Positions 8,648 to 18,647 of a stretch of DNA of 64,000 nucleotides are shown piece after piece; position 1 is the first letter of the stretch, and each line of letters begins with the position of its first letter. The position numbers and the translations under genes were made by a program. Below the pieces are notes generated by a model. That model saw nothing but the letters and a program-made list of their open reading frames with translations, did not search any database and was not told the DNA's origin. The DNA comes from Gracilaria domingensis (Eukaryota > Rhodophyta > Florideophyceae > Gracilariales > Gracilariaceae). The stretch is from NCBI GenBank assembly GCA_022539475.1, contig VCMS01000054.1, positions 62,001 through 126,000 of the forward strand. The letters are read 5' to 3'.

Positions 8648-10282
8648 ATGAAGCCAACTCGTGTTCGAAAGCGTACGCAAAGCGTGACTGCTCGCACTCG
8701 GGGAGCACTCGATCATTGCAAGGTGAAATGCGGGTTTCTCTGCAGATGGATATTGAGAATGAAGGAAAGGTGATAGTCGGGGAAGCGTTGTTGCATGGAA
8801 TTGGAAGTGTTCTACGCCCGAGTTGAACGGGAAGCAATTGGACCCAGGTCTTGTGGTGGTTCATAATATTCTCATCAGTCGAAGCGGTCAAACGTTCTAC
8901 CCTTACCGGGCGGAGGGCCTGGATCTTCCACAATACATCCAGGATCTCCGGACGGCCGCTCCTCGGGATGAGAAAATGATGGAACCGGTGGCAGCCAGCA
9001 TTCCGGCATCCAAGCGACGAACGGTGAGCGCTATGAGTGAGGTGATGACGCCGACAAGCCGCACGGAGCCAATTCGAAGTTCATCAACAGCGAGAAGTAG
9101 CGCATCAGTAGCACCTCCGCGGGCCGGTCCATCGTCTGTTACGAAGCGGACTAAGGAGACGAGATCATCCCCAGCTACGAAGCGGACACGTCAAACAAAG
9201 TCTACCTCCGCTACGAAGCTCACTGCGTCGAAAAGGGCATCTCCTGCGATGAATCAGACCGTCGACACAACGGGAACTTCTGCGTCGAAACAAACGGTTC
9301 AGCACGTACGGCTGTGCAAGAAGAGGAAGATGAGATCATAAAAGGTCCCCTTCCAGACGCGGATGCGCAATCCGCACAAGGAGCTGGTCCATCTGTACCC
9401 AAACTGCACCAGAAACTGCGGAGCAGCAGGACGATGACGTTGTGCTTCTGCCGAAAGAATGGCACGTTCAAGTGTTTCTGGTGAGCGGTCTGGAACACAA
9501 GGGACACCTACTCGGAGCAAGACGTACAGACGAATTCGTCAGAAGGTACTAAAGGTGAACCTTAATCACTACCGGATGGTTGTTGTTACTGTTGACATCA
9601 CTTTGGTGGACACTCCGCCCAATTTACTCCGTGGCAGAAGTAAACGCACGTTGAAGCCCTTGTGAAGAGTATGGAGGAGCGGGGGATATTGCAGTCGATG
9701 GGTTCTCCAGTGGTGGCCTTACAAGATGCTACTACGGGAGAGAGGGATACTGACAAGGGACGCCTAACGAAGAAGTGCTTCATTGTAGATGGCTTGCATC
9801 GTCTGAAAGCTATGCAATATTTGGCAGCGACTGGTGCACAGAAGTGGAAGCGATTAGCCAAGTTTTGGCGTTGCAATCTGCTGATACGAAGAGATGGAGG
9901 CCCATTGGGATGAAGGAATTGTTATGTGTTGCTTCGTACCTCAATGAGTCGAGGAGTACCATGCGAAGGATGATGTTTGCAGACAAGATACACTCTATAG
10001 TTAGTGTGGTCGCCATTCTAATTGAAGATGTTGAGGGGGTGACGCCGGCAGACGTGGATCCTGCAGAAGTGACAGAAGTGTTGAAGGAGAGCCAACTGAT
10101 TGGGACTGTGCAAGAGCGTCAGTATCCTGAGATATGCCAATGTCGCCCTGCAACTCATGTCTCGTGAGGGAATGCTGGCCCATTTCAAGGATATATGTGA
10201 GACTGTGAGTGACATAGGTCTCACACATCTGTCCATACTCCGCTATATGTTTTGGATTCCAGGAGTTTTCCTTCATTCTTGA
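8648..10282 (+). pseudogene. ParB/sulfiredoxin-type nuclease-fold protein, decayed
   Basis: ATG 8648 (MKPTRVRKRTQ) opens a basic leader; the block 8823-9341 is Ser/Thr/Lys/Arg-rich with repeated S-x-x-TKRT units, like a DNA-binding tail. The block 9459-9913 gives VDITLVDTPPN ... LVKSMEERGILQ ... KCFIVDGLHRLKAMQYL, which matches the ParB N-terminal fold: a V-x-x-I/L strand with NP-like turn, a helix S-I-x-E-x-G-x-L-Q, and the V-D-G-x-H-R-x-x-A signature (usually DG-H-R). The blocks 9775-10167 and 10100-10282 are helical. The frame changes several times, so the gene looks dead. In bacteria ParB-fold domains often accompany or are fused to DNA methylases of the kind encoded across the hub. Confidence 0.6.
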
Positions 10283-12538
10283 TTGTCTTCAGATGTTTCT
10301 ATGGAGGGCAAGTCGACGAAGACAAAGCAATGGAAAAGCTTTGAGGAGGTTCGAGGTTTCTTTTATGATAGAGCAGTGTCTCTGTTCCGCGCGGCTAGAG
10401 CAGTGAGGAATGAACTGAACGAGGAAGAGTCCATGGAAGTGTTCCTGAAACGCGAAGTCAGTCTTTCTGCTCCATCGAATGAAGATGACGTGAAGACCCA
10501 GACAACAACGCAGCTGCGTATCAGTTCCTTTTGGGACAAGTTGTGAACTTCAACACATTGCCGCGTGTTCGGAGCAGGACGAACTCAATTAGAACTGCCA
10601 CGACTTCCGTTCAGAATCGATTGCGGACGATGCTCAACGTAATTCCGCCCCCCGCACCAGTGAAGCAGTCCGTGACGAAGAGGAGGACTCCCGCTGCTGC
10701 TGCTGCAACATCTGCCAGTGAAGAAGGGAGCCGCGAAGAAGTGCACGAGAACGGGCGCAGGTGAGTTCTAGGGAAATTGAGCACGGCCGAAATCGAGGTG
10801 CCATAGAAGTTCTGGATAGCTCTGAAGAAGAACAGCGGGCTCCGCCGAGGAAGAAACGGAGAAAGACTTTCACACAACAGATGAGATCTACTCTGAACAG
10901 CATGACACCGGATGACCTGATGTCTCAACTAAATGAACATGTGCTGAGAGGAACGTCGATGAAGGTTCAGTCGTGGCATTGGGAGAGGGAGCGAATGCAG
11001 AGAACGCAGGCAGTTCTGCATTTGTGGATGACGATGAGCTTCTTTCTGTGACAGTTCCACGGATTGTCACCGTCGAGAAAGATGCTGGCCAGACGATCAG
11101 CAAGAGACAGGTGGGGGGTCATTTGATGACGAGTTACCTACAGCTCTTCCGGAATCTGAGGAGCACGGACTTGTTCGAGGTGACCCATATGATGGCCCAC
11201 CGAACCCTTCATGGTGCGGGTATGCCAGGCTGAGACCGCAGGAATGGCAAGGAAGAACGTAATTGAGCACAGGACCACTGGCTCAGAGTCATTCACTTGC
11301 CGAAGGGACATAGGTCGGAGCTGCTAAGTGTCTCGAATCTCAGAGATGTACACCATCTTGTCTTTTGGCACGCTGCAAGGGCTGAACATCGCCTACGGGC
11401 GGAGACATTTGGTATGCGGTATCCTCGTACTCGACCGACAGGTATGGATGATGAAGAGGTGCTGTGGGTTGCTGCGAAGGAGCATGACGAATTTGGGCAA
11501 ATGTTCTTCGCCGAATGCAAGCTGAGCTAAGGCAGAATGGATATTGCGTGCTTGATGGCTTTGCGACGGATTGGTGTCTCTAAATGTGAGGAGTTCGAAG
11601 AGGTTCGGGAGTTCGGAGGATGTGTCGGGGAAGTTGGTAGGCACTTCTTCGAGAAGTGAGTATGGAGCGATGCCGGATATACGGATAAGGGGAGGAACAG
11701 AATGTCGTATATTATTGTTCAAATATCAAGCCGATGATGAAGGGATGGAAGGACGGTAGACGGATGACCATTCTGAGGGGAGAGGTGATGTCGACACGTT
11801 GGGGTACGATGAGAAGCCGGAGGATAATAATGAGGGACTCAGGTGGGTTGTAACAGTCGCGTGCTTTACTTGATGTTCGAATGGGTCAATTTGCTGCGGC
11901 TTTGGGGACTATGGGACAGATGAAAGGGAAGCTGTGAAGATGTACATTTCCGAAAAACTGGTGTCGATTTCTGGGTATCGGAACAGATAAGTGCGAAGCG
12001 CCAGACGCCTGCATCCAGCCGCTATATATAGTTACGAAAGGAAACTATGAATACTTGGCAACCCCACCCCGGAATACTTTGTATATGGCCTCTGGAAAGA
12101 GGCTTTCTCTCGGGTGAGCGCTTGGAAGCCCATCACTGGTGGGGATGACACAGACCAAGCCAGTTGCGAGTGATAGTGGAGGTGTATCTCCGCGAAGGAA
12201 GATAATCATCGCCAGTCCGTACCTGTATCCGTGGCCGTGGTGATGTGACACATGCTGGAGCAAGTGGGAAGGACAGGTGGATAGGTCCGCGAGTCTATGG
12301 ATTCTGCTGGTTAGATACCAATGTTACATGGTACCAGAGGGCTACGCAACTACCTGACTGCTTGTTAAATCGGGTGCAGGATTTCCGACCCACGGTTTGT
12401 AATGGTGACGAGGAGGGAATCGGAGATGAACTGTTGTCCGATAAGGAGGGTGGGGCGGTTGACGATGGACGGAGACCAAGTGGTCGTGAGATTGGTGTGG
12501 AAGCGGACGCCGGTAGAAGCCGAAGTGCTCGAGAGTAG
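10283..12538 (+). pseudogene. Unknown decayed gene with NLS-like basic patch
   Basis: Same-strand blocks at 10283-10546, 10531-10764, 10761-11051, 10973-11233, 11297-11530 and 12245-12538 follow the ParB-like gene. Visible features are an acidic-then-basic segment (LDSSEEEQRAPPRKKRRKT), an RDVHHLVFWHAARAEHR segment and a C-terminal GPRVYGFCWLDTN stretch. Between 11531 and 12244 coding-like peptide runs are still visible but broken. No family is recognised. Orientation and spacing suggest it was transcribed with or just after the ParB-like gene as part of the same mobile unit. Confidence 0.35.
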
Positions 12539-12775
12539 TAGTGATGACTAATTTGCCAATAATGAGGGCTGCGAGCGCCTCGAAGTGGTTGAGANATCGA
12601 ACTGTTGTCCGATAAAGGAGGGCGCGGTCACGGTTGGACATGGACGAAGACCAAAGTGGTCGTGAGATTGGTGTGGAAGCGGACGCCGGTAGAACCGAAG
12701 TGCTCGAGAGTAGTAGTGATGACGATTGCCAATAATGAGGCTGCGAGCGCCTCGAAGTGGATGAGAATGAGATGA
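12427..12775. repeat. 171-bp near-tandem duplication spanning the single N
   Basis: Segments starting at about 12427 (GAACTGTTGTCCGATAAGG) and about 12598 repeat each other for about 165 bp, differing mostly by single-base indels in short runs. The only ambiguous base of the window (12595) lies at the junction. Indel-type differences at a joint with an N point to an assembly merge of two low-quality read ends rather than biological duplication. Confidence 0.7.
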
Positions 12776-13085
12776 TTAGTAAATTATGTGTGTCTTGCGA
12801 GTATTAAGAGTAGTATACTATTACAAGGCTATACATATGAACATAGAAAAGGTGCGGCAGGCTGGTAATTGAACAAATGTCAAACGTCTTTGGTCCAGTT
12901 GCGTCTAATTGCAACATGCGAAATGCTCGGTATCGTTAACATCATTGGTGGCACCAGTCAATTCGCAATTGAACATGTAGCGTCCTAACATTTCTGAAAC
13001 TGCACTTAAGGTTGCTTTTAAGAGAAGTATATGCAGTTCCTGTCTATGCGGTACTTGTGGCAGTATGGTGACTGTATCAGGAAAA
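12776..13085. other. Intergenic spacer
   Basis: AT-rich spacer between the decayed block and the first HAD gene. Short helical-looking frames only; no convincing gene or RNA seen. Confidence 0.4.
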
Positions 13086-13925
13086 ATGGCAGAGGAACAG
13101 AGAGACTTGGCGGAAATTTCACCCAATACCTTGTCTAAGTTCATATATGCCAATGGTTACGGTATATTAAGTTCCGTTGATGGAACGTTGAGAAGAGAAG
13201 GAGAGTCAATCCCAGAAGAAGTTGTGAAGTGTATGAAGTTCATTGACGAACGTGTTGGTTTCGGACTTGTCACAGGGGGTGATGTGGGCGACGTGGAGGG
13301 GAAAATGGAAGGACTCGGAGACTATACGTTTGGTGTCTCGGCGAATCATGGAGCTTTCTTGCGTTTCTCTGACGAGAGGGAAATTAAGGGTGCATTCAAT
13401 GATCACACCCTTGACCATACTGTTGACGGACTACTGTTCCTGGCAAGGGATTTGAATAGGAGGCATGGTATTGTGAATGATGATGACAAGGGGTTCGTGG
13501 AGACCAGAAGTGATAGTGGCCTTCCCAATTTCGTGTACAACAAACTGTGGCAGTGGGAAGAAGAAGTGGATTCTGCTATTGGGGACCTGTTGCAGAAGAT
13601 GGATGCGTTTGTTATCTATCTCGGCGATAAAAGTTGCGAAATTGTGGACAAGCGATACACAAAAGGAAGCGGAGGAGAAAATCTTGTGGATAATGAACCG
13701 AGATTTATTGATACGGATGACGTCGTGACGTTCGGAAGTGCTTTGAGCGACGGGCCTTTGCATGAGGTAGGCGTGTACGGCGTTCACGTCAAAGAAAATT
13801 GTATCCCGCGTGGAGTACACAACCTGTTCGAAAGCGTGGAGGATGTACATTCGACAATTATGTTGGTGGCTCTGTTGTACGGCTACGAAGAAAAGCAGCA
13901 CGATAAAAACCACCAAGATTCATAA
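13086..13925 (+). CDS. HAD-IIB phosphatase paralogue lacking the nucleophile aspartate
   Basis: 279 residues from ATG 13086 (MAEEQRDLAEISP), chosen because it aligns with the paralogue's MYNSEVRAQEVTP; an in-frame ATG lies at 13065. HAD motif I should be D-x-D-G-T; here it is S-V-D-G-T-L, so the aspartate that forms the phospho-enzyme is Ser. Motif II Thr is kept (LVTGGD), the cap region follows (SDSGLPNFVYNKL), and motif IV is GSALSDGPLHEV. Fold family: Cof/sucrose- or mannosyl-phosphoglycerate-phosphatase-like HAD. It probably has lost phosphatase chemistry and may bind ligand or the active paralogue, or be decaying. It converges with the second copy across about 50 bp. Confidence 0.75.
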   Translation: MAEEQRDLAEISPNTLSKFIYANGYGILSSVDGTLRREGESIPEEVVKCMKFIDERVGFGLVTGGDVGDVEGKMEGLGDYTFGVSANHGAFLRFSDEREIKGAFNDHTLDHTVDGLLFLARDLNRRHGIVNDDDKGFVETRSDSGLPNFVYNKLWQWEEEVDSAIGDLLQKMDAFVIYLGDKSCEIVDKRYTKGSGGENLVDNEPRFIDTDDVVTFGSALSDGPLHEVGVYGVHVKENCIPRGVHNLFESVEDVHSTIMLVALLYGYEEKQHDKNHQDS

Positions 13926-13977
13926 AAGGGTATTGAGATATACACGACACTTTTATTACTGAGATCTCATATCATAG

Positions 13978-14849
13978 CTAAGTATTAAAGGCATCGTAGC
14001 ACTTGAAACAAATTCCAAGAGCATTTCTAAACCTTTGACACTTGCATTTTCTGTACCCGTACAGTTCTGCCACCCTTCTGATGGTCTCATGCACGTCCTC
14101 CACCCCATCAACAAGATATGTTACCGCTGCTGGATGGTCTTCTCCCTTCACATGAACTGCCAGGGTTGCCATTTCATATAGAGGGCCATCATTGGAAGCA
14201 TTCCCGAAAGCAACGATTAAATGTGTGTCGAACTGGGGGTCGTTTTCAACCAAGGCTAGCGCCCCACTATTTTCGTGAAATGAATGTCCCCTATGTCACA
14301 GTTTTCATCTTGAGGGTACGCAACCAGGTTCGGAAAGGATGTCAACACTTTTGAAATACCGGAGTTAACTTCTGTTTTCCACTTCGACAGTCCATTGTAC
14401 GTGAAGTTAGGGAGTCCACTGTCTTTTCTAGTGCTCACCACTGCTTGTTGACGCTCTTCGTGAAGTCCGTGCGATTCATTTAAGGAGAGTGCAAGTCTCT
14501 CAAGTTCGGCTGCACATCTTTCGTAACCTTCCCTGTCAAGGTCCTGATCAATTTCGGTGCCATTGGATAATCTCACCCGTGCGCCTTGGTTTCCAGAGAT
14601 GCCAAAAGTGTAGCCACCCAGGTGCTCCATGAAACTCTCGGCATCCTCTATATCTCGCCCAGTAGCAATTCCGAAACCAACGCGTGCGTTGATGTACTTC
14701 ATGCATTTGACTGTTTCGGCAGGAATGTTCTCCCCAGCTCTTTTCAGAGTACCGTCAACATCACTAATCACGGCGTAGCCATTTTCGAATATTTCGTTAG
14801 CCAGCTGCTGAGGAGTTACTTCTTGGGCTCTAACTTCCGAGTTATACAT
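13978..14849 (-). pseudogene. HAD-IIB phosphatase (Cof/MPGP-like) with one frameshift
   Basis: ATG 14849 (MYNSEVRAQEV); upstream in-frame ATG at 14927. Motif I is intact (SDVDGTL), motif II is GIATGRD, the cap has KDSGLPNFTYNGL, and motif IV is GNASNDGPLYEMA. The frame runs 14849-14256 to HFTKIVGR and continues one base out of phase from 14253 (LVENDPQFD) to the C-terminus KCYDAFNT. The break lies at about 14255-14262 in a GGGGC run and could be a one-base sequencing error in an otherwise active gene. About half of residues match the plus-strand copy. Likely an inverted local duplication. Role: sugar-phosphate dephosphorylation; substrate unknown. Confidence 0.75.
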
Positions 14850-14930
14850 GTTTTGAAAGCTTTCGAAAGGGTTCGTTTTGCAAATGGGTGTGGGTATACG
14901 AATGAGAAGGATGTGATTGATGTTCACAAG

Positions 14931-15445
14931 GTGTTTCGTAGTATAAAAAGAGTCTAAGAACGACCATATACGGGTATTGTAGTATTTTTTTAAAACGTTA
15001 CTAGGAGGAGAAGTTTTTGCATCGATTTGAAGTAAAGAAAGGATGATTTAGTCATAAATTATATGTACGGGTTCAAGTGGGTAAAGAAAACTGTAAATAT
15101 CTTTAACATGAGCTTAGAAACCAAGAAGAGTAAAACATCCTCCATTACGGGTTGAAACCCATAAAAGGTTTACCTTACTTTATACGGGTGCCTCAAGTAA
15201 TGCAAACGCTTAGTTCTTCAGAAATATCACAATTTTTGTACTTGTTTCGTTACTAGTATCGTGCACTTTAATGATATGGAATGACCATTTTCTATCTAGC
15301 AAAATCTTAACGAAGTATTAGTGATAACGGATGTAGGATTTAAAGGGGCATATTTGAACCACAGAAGGAAGAACAATATAAGTAATGTAATAGGAACAGG
15401 TCATTTCGATAAAGTAAATTTTATGTCTAACTATGTCTAAAAGGT
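14931..15445. other. AT-rich intergenic spacer
   Basis: No coding frame, RNA gene or repeat that I can support. A TATAAAAAG at about 14942 on the plus strand is not followed by a gene. Confidence 0.4.
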
Positions 15446-16366
15446 TCAGAACACCGAAAAGTCATGTGTTCTAACCTCAAAGCTGGGGGATAACTTTTCC
15501 TTAACAACGTTGACGTAGTTTGTATGAAAAGGAGCGGGGTCACCGCCTACAATGTTTCTTTCTTGGCGGGAAAAGTCGTAGAAGTACGCGTTCCTAAACT
15601 GAAAGTCGGAGAAAGAAGTAGGGAAGCCAACGAGAGTTTTCCCATATGCAAGAAGTCGCCCAACGGTCTCTTCCAGGTTGAAAGTAGTAGCTGTCTTAAG
15701 CGAAACTATCTTCAACAGCTCTTTCATTATTGTGAGCACAACCGTACTGCACTCCGTAGCGACTACGTCCATAGGAATGAAACCTCTTGAGGCCCCGACG
15801 ATGTTGATCGATGATAGCCACACGAGCTCCTCATAATAGCTTACGAGAAATGTGTCTTCGTCGACAACCCCGCAAGTGAGACCCATAGACCTAAACCTGT
15901 CTGCAACGTTGGAGGCCCACTTTCCTGTTGCGACAGTGAGACCATCCGGACTTTGAGGAGTGACACCATCCTGCGGAGCTGCGTTTCTTGAGGGGACACC
16001 AACGTATAGGACAACTTTTGAACATTTGTCCAAACCGAGCTTCGAAAGCAATGGTATGATGTCTCCATTCTGGAAGAAAACGAGATTCTCTCTGAGCGAA
16101 TAAGGGCAAGCCTGAATTACGGTCTCCAGGGTGTTCGTTCTTCCACAAACTAGTATCGGTACATCAGAAAGATGAGAGGTAGCAGCTATGAGGCAGAATT
16201 CGTGTGCGGAAATGACCGTATCTTCTTCGTTCGCCAGCATGGTACCTATACGCCCCCTTCCAACAATAACGGCCCGAGTCCTTCGGGCGGGAGATGAGGC
16301 CTGAGGGACGTCAGAGTATCTGGGACTCGGAGGCGGAGTCGGAGGCATGTCGGACTGGGAGTTCAT
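15446..16366 (-). CDS. Ketopantoate reductase-like NAD(P)-binding protein
   Basis: 306 residues from ATG 16366 (MNSQSDMPPTPPPSP); the frame is open further up to 16567 but that part looks like leader. A Pro/Ser-rich N-terminus is followed at about residue 33 by RAVIVGRGRIGTMLA, a Rossmann G-x-G-x-x-G nucleotide loop. Then VPILVCGRTN, LVFFQNGD (the F-x-N-G step of 2-dehydropantoate reductases), VVLYVGVPSRNA, and an all-helical C-terminal part beginning WLSSINIVGASRGFIPMD. The family reduces 2-keto acids or is a set of ApbA/PanE-like proteins of unknown substrate. No targeting peptide is clear. Gene looks whole. Confidence 0.7.
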   Translation of the reverse strand: MNSQSDMPPTPPPSPRYSDVPQASSPARRTRAVIVGRGRIGTMLANEEDTVISAHEFCLIAATSHLSDVPILVCGRTNTLETVIQACPYSLRENLVFFQNGDIIPLLSKLGLDKCSKVVLYVGVPSRNAAPQDGVTPQSPDGLTVATGKWASNVADRFRSMGLTCGVVDEDTFLVSYYEELVWLSSINIVGASRGFIPMDVVATECSTVVLTIMKELLKIVSLKTATTFNLEETVGRLLAYGKTLVGFPTSFSDFQFRNAYFYDFSRQERNIVGGDPAPFHTNYVNVVKEKLSPSFEVRTHDFSVF

Positions 16367-16766
16367 TGCAAGTGTTCGATTGTTTTTGTGTGACGATAAA
16401 AAGGGAAGATGGGGCGGAGAACTGCTGGGGTAAAGAGTGATACGTAAGTACAAACGGTTGGGAAGCGCAGAACGGGAATATGGTTCACTTTGTGAAACTG
16501 AGCGAAATGTATGATATGTGATTGTACTGAATGAATGATAGGGCTTGTATGAGACGCCAAGCCACAAAGTGTGATGATGTTTTATGAAAGGTAGGTGGAA
16601 CAGTAGAAAGTGTGCAATGAATGAAACTGATTTCGAACCTGAGTTGTAAAGTAGTTGTAAAGTACGAGTTACGGGGAGCTTGAATACAGGATGAAAGGAG
16701 CCATTTTGGCTTCATAAATGAGGTGAACGGGTTTTATAGCTTCAATCGGATTGCCATAATTAAAAG

Positions 16767-17084
16767 GATGGAGTTGGATTGCGCCCGAATACGTCTATAA
16801 AGGTCGTAGAAGCACTTATGAAGGAAGGAGTTGTAGACATGTTATTGTTGATGACGGTGGAGCCAGGGTTTGGAGGACAGGCGTTTATGGAGGGTGTTCT
16901 TGATAAGGTGCGACATGCAAGGGAGTTGTACCCAAGAATAGGGATACAGGTGGATGGAGGTATTGGACTGAGTACTGTGAAAGCAGTAGTGAAGGCCGGT
17001 GCAAACATTTCAGTTGCAGGATCTGCCATCTTTGGCTCGAGTAACCCAGCTCATGTCATAGCTGGTTTTCGAAAGGTTGGTTAG
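16767..17084 (+). pseudogene. RPE: Ribulose-phosphate 3-epimerase, C-terminal half only
   Basis: The frame reads GVGLRPNTSIKVVEAL, then MTVEPGFGGQAFM, IQVDGGIGLSTVK, AGANISVAGSAIFGS, ending FRKVG. These are the second half of the RPE barrel, including the catalytic loop MTVEPGFGGQ and the phosphate-binding DGG and AGSAIFG turns. The upstream part (about 120 residues with the metal-binding His/Asp motifs of the N-terminal half) is absent: an in-frame TAA directly precedes, and only about 200 bp separate it from the leader of the divergent reductase gene. It is either a truncated copy or the last exon after an unseen intron; the lack of room upstream favours truncation. Confidence 0.8.
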
Positions 17085-17109
17085 AGATAGTAGCATAAAA
17101 TTATTGTTT

Positions 17110-17490
17110 ATTACATTGTTACCTTTACGTGTTATCACAACTAAATTCTCCGTCTCCATTGGAGATGTATTTCTCTTGTATGACAACCGGGAAAGGATGT
17201 GAGAGAACATCAATATATCCCCAGTGGACGCTGAGAGGGAGGATGAACTACTCTACGTGCTACCATTGTTACCCATCCGGTGTCGAGTGGTGACATATTC
17301 TTTTTTTGTCACAACCCACAAAGGATGTGACGGAAGAAGAACATGCCCCCAGTGGAGACAGAGGGTGAGCAACTCTAAGTACAATCACTAGTCCCTAGCT
17401 TGCCTCCACTGGCAATATCTTCCTGTTTTGCTATAACCATCGAGTGGGGTTATGGTGGAAGAGAAAAATATCGCCGGTCGAGGCGAGGTG
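17110..17490. repeat. Tandem array of three ~125-bp units, each a long hairpin
   Basis: Hairpins at about 17150-17235, 17281-17361 and 17402-17483. Each left arm is like TCCAYTGG...ATATTTCTT..ACAACC and pairs over 30-35 bp with the right arm (GGATGTGA...AGAACAT.....CCAGTGGA). The three have diverged, but both arms keep pairing (for example ATAACC with GGTTAT in unit 3, GTCACA with TGTGAC in unit 2). Spacers are related as well. They precede the gene at 17718. Candidates: structured leader RNA, small-RNA precursors or a MITE-like array. Confidence 0.6.
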
Positions 17491-17717
17491 GGTGGGGACT
17501 ATGTGAAGAGGGGACAGAGAGATGGCGCTTAAATAGTGGAAGGTGCGGAGGTGTACAGTGGATGTTTTGGCGGGAAACGGGATGAGGGAAACAGGGACAA
17601 TCATGGTGCTGGATCTAGCCCGTGTGGTTGGACAGTGGGGGTGGACAGCACAGTTTAGCTCGATTGCACTGTATCGCAGCGGAAATTTCGATCCAACTAC
17701 TACTTCTTCTTCTCAAG

Positions 17718-18647
17718 ATGTCGAACGGATACGTGAAGGATGAGGAGCTGTTGGCGCTGTTGGAGGGGGAGGAGGTACCGCAGACGCCGTCACCAAAGCG
17801 GGAAGAAGACGTGATTACGGCGGCTGGTCGGATGTCGCAGAAGAAGGAAGTGGCTGATGAAGGAAAGAAGTGTGAGGCGAGGAGAGGGGATGGTGATGAG
17901 GTGGAGAAGGGGGTCGAATTGGAGGTGGAGGGGGTCGCAATGGAGAGAAGGGGTGCGGTGCATCTGAGTCAGTTAGAGGTTGGAGACCAGATAGAGAGTG
18001 GGGGCGGAGAGGGTGACAGGGAGATGCGGTTTGTGGGGGAGATGAAGGCGAGGGTGGGGATGTTGGGGTTGGTGATGAAGGAGCAACTGGACGATGGAAT
18101 TGTGGAGATTGTAACGGAAATGGGCGGTGTGGTGCTGAGTGGGGGTGGTAGTGGTGTTTCGGTTGAGGCGATTTCGAGCCTGCGGAATTCGTTGTCGGTA
18201 TTGGGAGTGGAGATGAGAAATCATGTGTATGGGATAGTGGAGTGTGCGGGAAGGGAGGTTGGAGAGTTGCGGGAGAAGAATAGGGTTCTGAACGAGAGGT
18301 TGGACGTGCTGGAGAAGGAGGTGAAGGAGCTGTGCAAGAGGCAAAGATTGGTGGAAGAGGAGACGGTGAAAGGAGGTGTGGAGGGAAAGACGGAGAAGGG
18401 AAGTGTGGGAAGGGTGGCGGTGCAGAAGGGGTCTCCTGTGACACCGAAGGCAAACGGTGGTGGGGTTGGGGATGGGAAGAGCCGTCTGAAGAAGAGGCGT
18501 AAGGAGATGAAGAAGGTGGAGGAGGAGGTGCCGCGGGAGGGAGTGGGAGCTCCGGTGGTGACTGGGTTTAGGAGTGCGGCGGAGGCAGCGCGGACTGCGA
18601 AGGGGATTCTGAGGGGACAGGAGGAGAGAAGGATGGGAGGGATTTGA
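17718..18647 (+). CDS. Basic/acidic coiled-coil protein of unknown function
   Basis: 309 residues from ATG 17718 in good context (CAAGATGTC); a TATA-like TTAAATAG lies at about 17529. The N-terminus MSNGYVKDEELLALLEGEE is followed by charged linker, two helical blocks (MKARVGMLGLVMKEQLDDG and LRNSLSVLGVEMRNHVYG), a coiled coil at about residues 200-245 (LREKNRVLNERLDVLEKEV), a Lys-rich tail (SRLKKRRKEMKK) and AAEAARTAKGILRGQ. Such gag/ORF1-like make-up is compatible with either a small nuclear protein or a non-autonomous element protein. The last 40 codons and the 3' flank are tandemly duplicated downstream. Confidence 0.5.
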   Translation: MSNGYVKDEELLALLEGEEVPQTPSPKREEDVITAAGRMSQKKEVADEGKKCEARRGDGDEVEKGVELEVEGVAMERRGAVHLSQLEVGDQIESGGGEGDREMRFVGEMKARVGMLGLVMKEQLDDGIVEIVTEMGGVVLSGGGSGVSVEAISSLRNSLSVLGVEMRNHVYGIVECAGREVGELREKNRVLNERLDVLEKEVKELCKRQRLVEEETVKGGVEGKTEKGSVGRVAVQKGSPVTPKANGGGVGDGKSRLKKRRKEMKKVEEEVPREGVGAPVVTGFRSAAEAARTAKGILRGQEERRMGGI

